Assembly: GCA_025716855.1 (NCBI GenBank)
Contig: JAIXMQ010000097.1
Coordinates: 1 to 64,000 of the forward strand
DNA: 64,000 nucleotides
DNA from: Pilaira anomala
Taxonomy: Eukaryota > Mucoromycota > Mucoromycetes > Mucorales > Mucoraceae
Reading direction: 5' to 3'
Of this stretch, positions 1-10,422 are shown one piece after another. The position numbers and the translations under genes were made by a program. Below the pieces are notes generated by a model. The model did no database searches. It was given only the letters and a program-made list of their open reading frames with translations, and was not told the origin of the DNA. Within the stretch, counting starts at the first letter, position 1. Every line of letters begins with the position of its first letter.

Positions 1-3
1 ACA

Positions 4-2499
4 ATGATACAGTTTAAAGAAATTATAGTCGTATATTTAGCTGGAGGAGTTACATTTTTACCTCTTATTCTAATTGTAGTTTACTTTACGTCTTCTTCTG
101 TTTCAACTTTACAAAATAAAAAGATAGAAGAGAAATGTAAAAATCCAAGTAATGAACAAGGAAAAAAAGGCTGGATTCAACTTACGAAAATATATAAACC
201 AAAAGGATCTTCTGAATCCAACGTAGCTGTACTCATGTCTGGGATTCAATCATACGTTCAAGGATCTAAACGTCAAAAAGAACACGTCTATGCTCAGCTA
301 AAGTGCGGTGCATTATTCATATATGAAACAGATCAGCTCAATGAAGATTGTAAAATAATTATTCCTATTCATAACTATCATGTTTCTATATATCCCGAAA
401 GTAATCAAGATCACGATATATTTGGTAGATCAGTTGCTTTAAAGCTTACACCTAAAAAAGAAATTGAAGATGGTGGTAGTAATATGGAGATTTTAGACGG
501 TGATGTATCTTCACCTTACTTAACTTCTAATAATGAACTATTTATCACCTGCGCTAGACCAGTCGATAAAGAGGACTGGTATTTTGGTTTATTGGCTGCA
601 ACTGATATGATGACCGAATCTCCTAGTCACGTAGAAATGATGGATATCACACATTTTGATCTCTCGGCAATGCAAAAGTTAATATCAACAGTCCAGCAAG
701 ACGCAGAGTACCGCGAGGTACAGTGGCTAAATGCTATTTTAGGAAGACTATTTTTAGGCTTGTACAAGACGGAGGAAATGCGACTTTATTTTCAGGAAAA
801 GATTTCTAAAAAGACACAAAAAATCAAGCGTCCTAGCTTTTTAGGTGAAATTTCTGTTCAAAATGTAGATATTGGAAATTCGATCCCTTTTGTAACACAG
901 CCTAAACTACTTTCCCTGACGCCCGAAGGGGATTTGATGGCGGAGGCTACTGTTCATTATGCAGGTGGTTTACAAGTCGTGATACAAACAGACTTTAATT
1001 GGAATTACTCTTCTTTAATGAAACCTATACGTGTTCCTCTTGTTTTATCTGTTACTCTAAAGAAATTATCTGGTAAACTCCTGTTAAAAGTAAAGCCACC
1101 TCCTACTAATCGATATTGGATCGCATTTTATGAAATGCCTGAAATGAATTGGGAAATTACACCTATTGTATCTGATAAACAAATTCGATTATCCATGGTA
1201 ACAAATGCAATTCAATCCAAGATCCGTGAATTTATGATGGAAAATATTGTACTTCCAAACATGGACGATTTTTCATTTTGTCCTTCTGGTGGTAAAGGCG
1301 GCATTTTTGGTGAACTTGTACCCAAACCAAGTTCTCCCAAGGAAACCTTTTCTTCAACGATCGCTTCTTCATCCACCCCTTCTATGGACCTAGATATGCT
1401 TGGAAACAAGATCAATCATAATGTTATACCACCAAAAGTAGTTGTTACTAATCCTCACGACTCATTTGATTTACTTCAAAATTCTTTACCAAAACCTCCT
1501 ACTCGTAGAACGGAATCACTTGGTATTTTGGAATCATCAGTTATACCAGATCAGACTACTCATAATCGACGCACCAAATCAACTTCTGCTGATAGCAAAC
1601 ATTTAGTAAATTCTTCAAGTATAAGATCAAGAGGCTATTCAAATCCTGACATATTATTTCGAAAACAAGAGGATAGCTCTAACAGCAACGATAAAGTATC
1701 TTCTTTAGTAGAAGAAAAGGGGCCACTATCAGCAGTTGAAGAAATACCAATAGCCACACCATCGTTTACACGTCGATTATCCACTAATCTTGCTGGTTTT
1801 CGAAAGAGATCACCACCACAGCAGGAGATTGTTAATGCCGTTGAAGATACACCTTCTGAACCACTTTGCTCTAATGTCATTAACGATATACAAAATACCA
1901 TAGAAACCAGCGCGATAAACGATACTATCATAGAAGGAAATAAATTGACGATAAATTTAGAACAACAAGAAAAAGAAGAGGAAGAAGAAGTGACGAAGCA
2001 AATACTATTGCAACAAAAGAATTATGAAAATTTTGATGACGATTATTCAATTACTTCTAATAAATCATCCGCCAATAGCTCCAGTCATCGAACTAACCTG
2101 CTCTCTAAATTAACCAGCAATGTTACCAAGATATCATCTGTCTCTAAAATAAACAGTAAAAAGACAACACTATATACTATGGCAGGCAGCATATTTAACA
2201 AAAAAAATGCAAATAAAGTGACAAAGGAAATGAAAGATGAAAGAAACCGAGAATTACAAGAATCTCATAATCGAAAAATGATGAATTTATTTATTAACAA
2301 CGAACCATTACTGCAAAAGAAACAACCCCCACCTTTACCACCTCGCCGTCAAAATATACCAGTAGTTGCTTCATTGAACTCATTATCATCTGATGATGAC
2401 GAAGAGGAAGCTTCATCACCTGTTGAACAAGTACATTCTACTTTTAAACAACCAACAGAGGTTGTTATTATAAATCAAGAACATGGACTTTCTATATAG
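4..2499 (+). CDS. NVJ2: SMP/PH-domain lipid-transfer protein at organelle contact sites (Nvj2-like)
   Basis: An 831-residue single-exon protein. Residues about 7-30 form one N-terminal hydrophobic membrane anchor. Residues about 55-200 look like a PH domain (GWIQLTKIY start, later DWYFGLLAA). Residues about 235-430 look like an SMP lipid-binding module (EVQWLNAILGRLF, then LSGKLLLKVKPPPTNRYWIAF). The remainder is low-complexity, Ser/Thr-rich and probably disordered, ending near a PPPLPPRR SH3-ligand-like motif. This order (membrane anchor, PH, SMP) is that of yeast Nvj2 and animal TEX2, which move lipids between the ER and vacuole or Golgi at contact sites. Function is inferred from that architecture. 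The start codon lies only 3 nt inside the window, so the promoter is not visible and an upstream exon cannot be ruled out. Confidence 0.8.
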   Translation: MIQFKEIIVVYLAGGVTFLPLILIVVYFTSSSVSTLQNKKIEEKCKNPSNEQGKKGWIQLTKIYKPKGSSESNVAVLMSGIQSYVQGSKRQKEHVYAQLKCGALFIYETDQLNEDCKIIIPIHNYHVSIYPESNQDHDIFGRSVALKLTPKKEIEDGGSNMEILDGDVSSPYLTSNNELFITCARPVDKEDWYFGLLAATDMMTESPSHVEMMDITHFDLSAMQKLISTVQQDAEYREVQWLNAILGRLFLGLYKTEEMRLYFQEKISKKTQKIKRPSFLGEISVQNVDIGNSIPFVTQPKLLSLTPEGDLMAEATVHYAGGLQVVIQTDFNWNYSSLMKPIRVPLVLSVTLKKLSGKLLLKVKPPPTNRYWIAFYEMPEMNWEITPIVSDKQIRLSMVTNAIQSKIREFMMENIVLPNMDDFSFCPSGGKGGIFGELVPKPSSPKETFSSTIASSSTPSMDLDMLGNKINHNVIPPKVVVTNPHDSFDLLQNSLPKPPTRRTESLGILESSVIPDQTTHNRRTKSTSADSKHLVNSSSIRSRGYSNPDILFRKQEDSSNSNDKVSSLVEEKGPLSAVEEIPIATPSFTRRLSTNLAGFRKRSPPQQEIVNAVEDTPSEPLCSNVINDIQNTIETSAINDTIIEGNKLTINLEQQEKEEEEEVTKQILLQQKNYENFDDDYSITSNKSSANSSSHRTNLLSKLTSNVTKISSVSKINSKKTTLYTMAGSIFNKKNANKVTKEMKDERNRELQESHNRKMMNLFINNEPLLQKKQPPPLPPRRQNIPVVASLNSLSSDDDEEEASSPVEQVHSTFKQPTEVVIINQEHGLSI

Positions 2500-2670
2500 A
2501 TTATTTAATTAAATAAATAAATACTGTTTTTAACTAAATTAAAGTTTATAAATATATACTATAATAAGTGTTTATTGATATGAATAAAATGATGAGATAT
2601 GTATAAATGAGTAAGTTAAAAAAATAGAATTTTTTTTTGTTATAATAATGAGAAGGTATATATATATATA

Positions 2671-3673
2671 TTAACGAGTATGGTGATGTAATTTTTTCAA
2701 GTTGAGTACTAATTGAGGAGCAGGCCATGACATTGCATTTACTGGTATATATTGTTTTGAATACCATTGCTGGTTTTTCATTGCAGGTATAAATTTGCCT
2801 TGCAGATTATTACTATTACAATCATGTTGAACGATGAAAGGTACATTATATTGTTCTTGTTCAAATTCGGATAATGCAATCTCGATTAGACGGTCTAAAG
2901 TATTTAAATTGGTACATGGTTTTCTATTTTTTAGTTTAATCAATTCTTGCTCATGATCTGTGTTTAATCGGCTCAACTGGTTTAAATGAGTCGAATCTAA
3001 TTGTGATATTTCTACTGCATGATCTACTTTTAATTTATTAAACAATTCTTGATATGATTGTATGTTTTGATCCATTTCGATCGTAAGTATGGTATATTCT
3101 TCTAGTTTCTTTTTAAAACTGACTTCCTGCGACTAATAAATATTCAACGTTAGATCGTACATATATTGTCTGAAATAGAATTGTTTATATACCTCAAGTT
3201 GTGTTCGTAATTTCTCTATCGTTTCTTCACATGTAAATTGGTCTGAGGATTTTGCTACTTGTAATAAACCAATTTCATCAGTTGAAAGAACCTAATATAA
3301 ATAACAATAAAAAAACATAAACACACAAATTATATTTCTTTGTTTTCTCTTTCTTACTTTTATCTCGGTCGTTACTAATCTTAATTTCGTGGCAAGAACT
3401 TCCTTTTTCAATAATTGAAGCTCCAGCTCTTTTGTTCCTATTAATTTCTTTTTTAAATCAAGAATTTCCTGTGCTTGTCTTTGAATTAATAACTCGTCGC
3501 TTAATTGCTTTATATTTTGTTATGAATGTTAATAGAGAAGATACGATGTTTTTTTTTTTTTTTTTTTTTTACCTGTTGTCTTAAACTTTCAAGATCTTGT
3601 TTCAATTGAGCTAATGGTGACTTGCGGGGTGTTGTAACAATTTTCTTGGCAGGAGTTGTTTTAATATTCATTT
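2671..3673 (-). CDS. small coiled-coil protein, four exons, function unknown
   Basis: Reading the minus strand from an ATG at 3673-3671, four exons join in frame with GT-AG introns: about 3673-3573, 3512-3358, 3293-3194 and 3132-2671. The product begins MNIKTTPAKKIVTTPRK, a basic phosphorylatable N-terminus, followed by long charged heptad-like helices (LKQDLESLRQQ, EILDLKKKLIG, SYQELFNKLKVDH). It ends in a more conserved-looking tail with QQWYSKQYIPVNAMSWPAP and the final residues KKLHHHTR. I do not recognise the family. The coiled coil and basic N-terminus suggest a cytoskeletal or scaffold role, but that is only a guess. Its 5' side lies about 250 nt from the end of the mariner relic at 3924. 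A 66-codon ORF at 3709-3909 upstream is in another frame and is not obviously part of it. Confidence 0.65.
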
Positions 3674-3923
3674 TTTGTTTTGGAAGATAAAAAGAAGAAA
3701 GGTTCTTGTTATTTTTTTATCGTTCGCTTATTATAGTTTTTTTCTTCCTGAGCCCTACGTGAACATGTCGAAAATAATCTAGACTTGTTATTGTTTTTAT
3801 TATTGTCTAATTTGGTAGGTGTCACAGTAACATCTGGAGTAATATGACGATTGAGAACTGGGATTAGCGAAGTCTGATTACTTTTCCTTCTTTGTTCTCT
3901 TTTAAGCATAATAACAACAATTA

Positions 3924-5081
3924 CAGTGCTTGCAGTCCCAATTGGTCAACTTTTTGAAAATTTGGTCACCTCAAAATGAATAACTTGAACTTCAGTTGGT
4001 CAATATTTTGAACTTCATTTGGTCGCTTCTTCCAAAATCATTTGGTCAACTTTTTGAATTTCGTTTGGTCAAAGAGTATCACCAGGCTAACAAGGGGTTA
4101 GATGGGTAATTTATTTATGCACTTGGGGAAAGTATTGATGGAATGCTGAACAAAATTTTGTATATTTTTTTAGTGGCACTTGCTTACAGGCATCCATCAT
4201 TTGAGAGGTAAATATCTTGTTGTTCTGAAGCTTTTCTCTCTTAACGTAGTCTTTTAGGTCTTTCCAGAACTGTTTAATTGGGTTTAACTCCTCTTCAAAG
4301 AAGTGATTGGTATCCTATTCCTAAAAAAAGGTAAAAAAAAAAAAATATATATAAGATTCGGAAACAGCAATAGCAGGACCAACCTAGTTTAATTACCATT
4401 AGCGATTTTTGGAGGTCTGATGAAATTTGAAGAGGGTAGCAGACATTAACACTGGATATATTGATTTTACCTGGAGGTCTTCTTTATGGGCTGAAATTGT
4501 CATCCCTCGCATGTATAAAATAAAAAAGAGTATATACCACCACTGCTTTATTATACCTGTATTACAGACTAAATAAAAACTATATTTATTATACGCAACC
4601 GCAAACGCAAGTTAATATTGTCTCCATATTAGTTCGTTAAATGGCACCATTACAAAATAGCCTCGATATTATTGAGGATATTTAAGAGTTATCATTAGTC
4701 TAAGATATATAGCATAATAGATGTAGTTTTAGACAATAAAAGACCAATACATACCTGGCTCACCTGCATACAGTTTCACATTACTGTATATTATTTTTAT
4801 AACTTTTAATAAAGACAGTAAGTTCGATTTCATTAAGTTCCCTGTCTTTATTTACTTGAATTATTGATCAAATACCTCACTGTCAAGTACTTCATCCAAT
4901 ATTTAAAATTTGACCAGCTTCTGGTCAAATTATTTTCAAAATGCTGGGCAAGTTAGTTTCAATCATTTGACCAAGTTAATCCCATTATTCTGGGCAACTT
5001 AACCTCACACAAATGTCCAAAATAATTCAAAAAATTGGGCAGAGTGTTCAAAAATTTAGTAAATTGAGAGTGGAAGCACTG
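3924..5081. mobile_element. decayed Tc1/mariner (IS630-like) element, about 1.16 kb
   Basis: The left end reads CAGTGCTTGCAGTC, directly after a TA at 3922-3923. The right end is its near inverted complement, GAGTGGAAGCACTG, ending at 5081. The base pair after the right end is AA rather than the expected duplicated TA, so that side has probably mutated. Inside each end are subterminal repeats: TTGGTC appears six times between 3942 and 4069, and related (T)TGACC / TGGGCA units appear in the opposite orientation between 4908 and 5042. A degenerate transposase C-terminus lies on the minus strand (separate entry). Terminal CAGT, TA target and the transposase remnant identify the family; the interior has decayed beyond coding. 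Confidence 0.75.
4108..4318 (-). pseudogene. transposase C-terminal remnant of Tc1/mariner type
   Basis: On the minus strand one frame reads about 60 codons containing FFEEELNPIKQFWKDLKDYV, followed by KREKLQNNKIFTSQMMDAC. The LNPIxxFWxxLK block is the hallmark around the last catalytic residue of Tc1/mariner/IS630 DDE transposases (usual form LNPIEQFWSxxK). It lies inside the inverted ends of the surrounding element. The rest of the transposase is not readable: an A-rich stretch at about 4322-4353 interrupts it, and no DDE N-terminal part remains. It is therefore a fossil, not an active enzyme. Confidence 0.7.
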
Positions 5082-5176
5082 AATTTATAAATATAACTTT
5101 AAAAGGAAACGCATACATTATAAGTGTATGTCAATAAGGGGTACATGAAAAAGATTTCGGAAATAAGAATTTATTA

Positions 5177-7141
5177 TTAATCATTTGTGACAGTTAGTAT
5201 GGCAGTTTGGTTTTTATCAATCATCTTTATTGCACCTTTATGGCCTAATGCAGCTGATTTCTTGAACCAAATTTTTGCTTCCTCTTTTGATTTATTATGA
5301 ATTCCAATTCCACTATGAATGTACATTCCAACTAAAAAGTAAGCTTTGGCAATGGTCCATCTGTCTGTAAATTGAGAAGAAGCTGCCTTTCTAGCCCAAA
5401 GATAAGCTTCATGATCAGATTGAGGCAAAATACCTGGAGATCCAGTGAGATACCAACTGGACAATGCCAATGCTGCATCTGGGTTACCTTGCTCAGCCGC
5501 CTTGGTATACCAATAAATAGAAAGTGCATCGTCTACCTCAACAGGTCCACCTGTTTCGTACAGTTCACCTAATTTGACTTGGCTAGGTGAATATTCTAAT
5601 TGGGCTGCTTCATGTAATAGGTCTAAGGCATAAGGTATGTCCGAAATAAGTGCTGCATTATCTGAAAATTCTTCCATAAATTGAAACATTGCTAAAGCAT
5701 ATAACGCATGAGGACTTTGAGTATTGGCCAAAGCAGCTGCACGTTGTAACCAAGTGATTGCTTCTCGTATATTAATCGTCTGCCCGCAGAAACCACGTAA
5801 CAAGATCACCCCTAACTTGTACATGCTTGGCACATGAGATAAATTTGCAGCTTTTCTGTAGAACATCATGGCCCTGGTATAGTCCCTTTTTGTTCCAACA
5901 CCGATTTCATAACACACGGCTGCACGGTATGTTGATTCCAGATGATTTTGTTTAGATGCATGAATATAAAGTGAAAAAGCTCTTTCCCTATCTATTCTTA
6001 ACCCCAAGCCTCCAACACCGTAACAGTTTGCTAACAGAAACTGTGCGTCCTCGTCCGTGTTATTTCCTACTGCTCCCATCGCTAGTTTTTTAAGTATCTT
6101 TTGAGCTTCCAAAACTAATACTTCGTCTAAAACCAAATCATCCTTCTTCTTTTTACGTAATTCTTGCTGACTATAACGTGTATTCACGGGTGGTGTTCCT
6201 GGGACAGGCGAGGTATTAACAAATCCTGTTGTTTCTCTTTGGCAGGCAGTATCCATTAACACCCGACATAAATCAAGCTTCTTACGGTGGTTTCGCATCG
6301 AACGGGCCTTTCTTTTTAAAGCATGAACTTGGGCTACAGTGGTTGGTGCAGGCCAATCTTCTTCTATGGATGAAATAGTATTCGTTCTTGAAAAAAATGA
6401 TATACTATCAACTTCGGATAACTTTAACTCACGAGAAAAGGATGATGCGTCGCTTATACTGGTGGTCTGACTCCTTGTTAAATTACTTACAGTCTTTGTT
6501 ATTTCAACTGGCCTTGGGCTGTTGATCGTTTGAAAGTTCGGTAAACTCTGATAGAGGGAAGAGGCATTTTGACGGTATAAGCCTGAAAATTCGTCAAAGT
6601 ACCATTGTCTACTTTGAGTATTAAATCGGTCTCGATACTCGGTACTAACAATATCATCAGGATCTATTGTACGATTAGGATAGTCTTCTTCTAATGAAAG
6701 TCTTTCTATTGTCGGAAGCTCCTTAACTGCTAAATATTTTCCCTCTTCTTCTTCTTCTTCTTCTTCTTCTTCTTCTTCTTCTTCTTCTTCATCATGTTGT
6801 CTTTCTTCTTCTATTGTTTCTACTTTTGCTGTTTCTTCTTCTTTCGTAGGTAGGGTAGGTGGACTTGATGTTTCATCAAGCGGCGACAAAGGTTGAGGCA
6901 GATCAGCGAGGGGTTTTCGCAACCTGATATTCATTCTATTCTCCTCTTCTGCTCTTAGTTTTTTCTCTTCCTCTTCCATTGCCAAAATTACTTCTTGGAT
7001 CAGTTCAGGTAACGGCTTATCCTCTGCATTAGAATCGAGACTCTCTATATCTTTAACTTTTATAGAAGGCTTCTTCTTAATCTTTTTTGAGCTGATAACA
7101 GTGTCAGACTCAACCAGTGGTGGGATAATAATAGAGGCCAT
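5177..7141 (-). CDS. SKT5: Sel1-repeat chitin synthase regulator (SKT5/Chs4-like)
   Basis: A single-exon protein of 654 residues. The first ~350 residues are low-complexity, with a run of about 17 glutamates encoded by a GAA/GAG repeat (6745-6795) and a conserved-looking segment TQSRQWYFDEFSGLYRQ. From about residue 365 to the end there are six to seven Sel1-like repeats (e.g. ANCYGVGGLGLRIDRERAF, AVCYEIGVGTKRDYTRAM, YWYTKAAEQGNPDAALAL). This layout matches fungal Skt5/Chs4 proteins, which bind and activate class IV chitin synthase at the plasma membrane and septum. The C-terminus (ending VTND) has no CAAX prenylation box, unlike yeast Chs4, so membrane recruitment would need another route. 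Assignment to SKT5 rather than another Sel1 protein is by architecture. Confidence 0.8.
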   Translation of the reverse strand: MASIIIPPLVESDTVISSKKIKKKPSIKVKDIESLDSNAEDKPLPELIQEVILAMEEEEKKLRAEEENRMNIRLRKPLADLPQPLSPLDETSSPPTLPTKEEETAKVETIEEERQHDEEEEEEEEEEEEEEEEGKYLAVKELPTIERLSLEEDYPNRTIDPDDIVSTEYRDRFNTQSRQWYFDEFSGLYRQNASSLYQSLPNFQTINSPRPVEITKTVSNLTRSQTTSISDASSFSRELKLSEVDSISFFSRTNTISSIEEDWPAPTTVAQVHALKRKARSMRNHRKKLDLCRVLMDTACQRETTGFVNTSPVPGTPPVNTRYSQQELRKKKKDDLVLDEVLVLEAQKILKKLAMGAVGNNTDEDAQFLLANCYGVGGLGLRIDRERAFSLYIHASKQNHLESTYRAAVCYEIGVGTKRDYTRAMMFYRKAANLSHVPSMYKLGVILLRGFCGQTINIREAITWLQRAAALANTQSPHALYALAMFQFMEEFSDNAALISDIPYALDLLHEAAQLEYSPSQVKLGELYETGGPVEVDDALSIYWYTKAAEQGNPDAALALSSWYLTGSPGILPQSDHEAYLWARKAASSQFTDRWTIAKAYFLVGMYIHSGIGIHNKSKEEAKIWFKKSAALGHKGAIKMIDKNQTAILTVTND

Positions 7142-10100
7142 TCAATGATAAGTAAAAACAATAATTATAATTTTAAAAAAAAAATTACCAGGAGAGTAAA
7201 GTCATTGGTTTAACTCATACGATAAAAAAAAAACGGATAATCCGCTAATAAATACCGTGTTTGTATGTTGGTAAAAGTCAACAAATTTTATTATTATAGT
7301 TTTATTAAACAAATAATCTTTATTAGGTTATAGACTAGTAAATGATACCATTGCACCGGACTTTTTGTTGTCTTTATCAAGTCGCAAATAAATGGCTTAA
7401 TATTCATTTACTGTTTAATATTTATTACTTTATGTTATTTACCTTTAAACTAGTAGCAAATATAAAATTGCCGAAGTAGTACGACTATACCGATGTAGAA
7501 ACTTTCAAAAAATTAATTACTTGGAAGTTCGTGGTGCTCGTTTATATATATATATTTTTTTTTTCGTTCTTTACAAGGAATAAAGCTAGCTATAAAGATA
7601 ATTTCTGTTTTCTGTGAAAGTTTATATTTGACAGTCAAGCTGACGACCACTTTTATTAGTTTTGTGACACCAATGTACATATGTAGCACTCCTTTTCATA
7701 TTTTTCAATTCATGTGTTGATCCGTTAATCAACTTTTTTTTGGTTATTTTAACAAAAGTGACGCTTTTTTAAAATTAGACAGCTCTGGAATCTATTGAGG
7801 TAATTACGGATTAGTCTTGTACATACAGTGCGTCATTCCAAGTATATATATATATATATAATATGCTAGCATTACATAATTTGACATTAAACTGCGACCC
7901 AGTGAAAATTATTAGTGCCTGTAATTGTTTTGCGGCTTTCAGATTAAATGTACTCCGAGTAAAGAGTGCAAAAAATCAGATTACACTAAGCTACTACGTA
8001 TCCCGTATTTATCCCTACTTTCTGTAACCCTTTCTCGAAATACCATCATCTTTCTAATCACCCAATTTCAGATAAGCCAGCGGATCAATATTTATGAGCC
8101 TACTGCAAAATGCTTCTAAAATGAACGGAGATTTTCCTAATGGGTTTTCGATGGATGACACAATGCAATATGTCGTTTTTCAATATGTAGTTCTAACTCA
8201 GAATTTTTGAAGCTTAAATTTTAGAAATATTATGTTACTTTCTAATTTGTTTTGACAGGTAAATAATATGAGAAGCAACATGGCCCATGTTTTATTAATG
8301 AATTTTTATCAAGTACTAGCTCTATTTGTCAAAAGAGTTTTAATTGTTATGAAAAGGACATTGTATTTTCACCAAATCGGTGACTTACCAAAAAAAGTTT
8401 AAGTGATTGCGCCAAATGAAAAATAAGAATGTGCTGCATTTACATACACAGGCAGTAATGAAAACGTAAAATGAAATAATAATACAAGAAGATTAGAAAA
8501 TATCGATAAGAGCTGTGAGTGAAAATAAGTAGCTCTTTAGAAGAGCAAACAAAGGCAATTCTGAATTATAAAAGAATTGTCCTACAACAAAACCAGTATG
8601 AAATGATAAAATATTCATACCAAAATGTTAATTCATTAAGGATATTATATATACAGTGGTAATGAGAAGAATATGATGCAACTACTTCAGATTAATACAA
8701 AAATTGAGTTACAGAACAATTTTTACGCCGACTTATACATAGGACGAAATAATGTGTCTTTCACTTTTTCTTGTATGTAGAAAAAATGTCAAAAAGCACA
8801 GAAAGAAGAAAGAGGTTCAAAAATGAAATAAACCTATTTTTGATGAATTTTTTACGAAATAATAAGCTTTGTGCACCCTGGATCAAATTATACATCTTCA
8901 AAAAAAAAATATTGTTATTATGCGTTATGACTTTAACCACAGCACTTTTCATTTTTGATATCATTTCTCCGGGCTTATTTTTTTTTTTTTTTTCAGTGAG
9001 ACTTCGTTTTTAAGGAAAAAATGGTACGTACGGAGAATTTTTTCTAACCAAAAATGCCGATAAGCCTAACCTATAAAGAAGAATTGACGTGATTAGTAGC
9101 ACAAGAAAACGAATAGTAAAAAAACGTTATACAGTATCTAATAAACCGATCCCGCTGATAAAAGATAATGACAATTAAGATGTATGTACATACGTATGTA
9201 GACTGTAGGTTTAAACTAAGCGGTAGTTTTTTTTTTTTTTAAAAAAAAACATTTTCTCGGGTCACCTAAGTTATCAAATGTTTGTAAGATAATGCCTAGT
9301 TGCATACATTCTAGGATTTAAGTTTTTATGAAGGCATATACAACGGTAAAGCAGTTCTAATTTCCATAATTAGGACTTTGACAGATTATCGAATAAAATG
9401 GTTAATTATTGGTTCCTTGTGCTAATTAGACATGTAATCGCGCATATACATATATAGAAATACACTAGAATGTAAAAATGTATATTATAGTATATAATAA
9501 TTGAGTTGAAATAGTTAACGTATACTTTTTTTTTAAAAAAAAACAATACAACAAAATTCCTTTGTGAATGTTATAATAGGATGAATGGGTCAATATATAT
9601 ATTATGAGTGTATTTATGAAGAAGAGAGAGAGAGAGAGAGAGAGAAAGTATAAACGTTTTGCCATAAAAAAAAAAAAAAAAAAAGAATTGAAATCATTCT
9701 TCCCACGATATTCTGGGATCATCAGGCTGAAAATTTGGGGTTAGTAGTTACTCAACAGAAAGTTATTGATAAGCATAAATGAAAAATTCTTGTGGTAATG
9801 TTTATTTTGTTACATTTGCTGTTTGTAATCCATTATTTATAAACTTTAAATACTGTTTTTTATTTTTCATATTTCTCTACTATATATAATAGTGCGCTGT
9901 TGATTAAAATATACTTTTCATACACGTTCTTTTTCTTTTTTTTTTTGGGGTTTAACAACAAAAAAGAAATGCTTTTTTGTTAGGATTACACACAGAATTT
10001 TTGCGGAGATGGTCGGAAATCAAGTACTAAAAAATCGAGTAATCGTTTAGTCGGGTTAATTGTTAAAAAATCAAACAAAAATCAAGGTCATCCTAAATGA

Positions 10101-10422
10101 TAATAGAATAATAGACGTCACCCTTTATAAAACTTAGAACCAGTAACACTAACATGTTTAAACATGAATAACATGTGATAGGTTTCCGGTGATTTCCTTC
10201 TACCCCGCATTTGATATATTATCAAGTTGATATGATTGGCTCCCACACTTATAATGATTGTAAATGATCTGAAAAGGAGGAAGCAAGAGTTGATTGAAGG
10301 GCGGTGTTCAGAAAGCATATGAAAATTACAAAATTCATTTATATTTAAAAGCTTGCATTTTCTAATTTTTATTATTTCTTTTTTTTTTTTTTCTTACCTT
10401 TCTTTTTTTACATTTTCACAAT
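7142..10422. other. gene-poor AT-rich intergenic stretch
   Basis: About 3.3 kb between the start of the SKT5-like gene (minus) and the start of the SFC1 gene (plus), so it holds two divergent promoters. I find no convincing coding exon. It contains a TA repeat (about 7842-7861), a GA repeat (9622-9645), and T-run/A-run junctions at about 9229-9250 and 9526-9543. ORFs of 60-85 codons here have the composition of translated A/T tracts. Confidence 0.6.

Noticed and set aside
3709..3909. 66-codon minus ORF upstream of the coiled-coil gene
   Set aside because: Different frame from the accepted start, no convincing splice link, and it abuts the mariner relic; could be a leader ORF but not supportable.
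8771..9013. 80-codon ORF in the gene-poor stretch
   Set aside because: Composition is mainly Lys, Phe and Leu from A/T tracts, ends in a translated T-run, and matches nothing recognisable.
9229..9250. T-run followed by A-run that could act as a hairpin terminator (also near 9526, 13709, 15292, 20443, 23300)
   Set aside because: Such junctions are expected from the high density of A/T tracts here and occur in introns and transposon arms as well as gene ends; no terminator role in nuclear mRNA genes can be inferred.
9465..9722. 85-codon minus ORF with Ser-Leu repeats
   Set aside because: Translation of a GA repeat and homopolymers.
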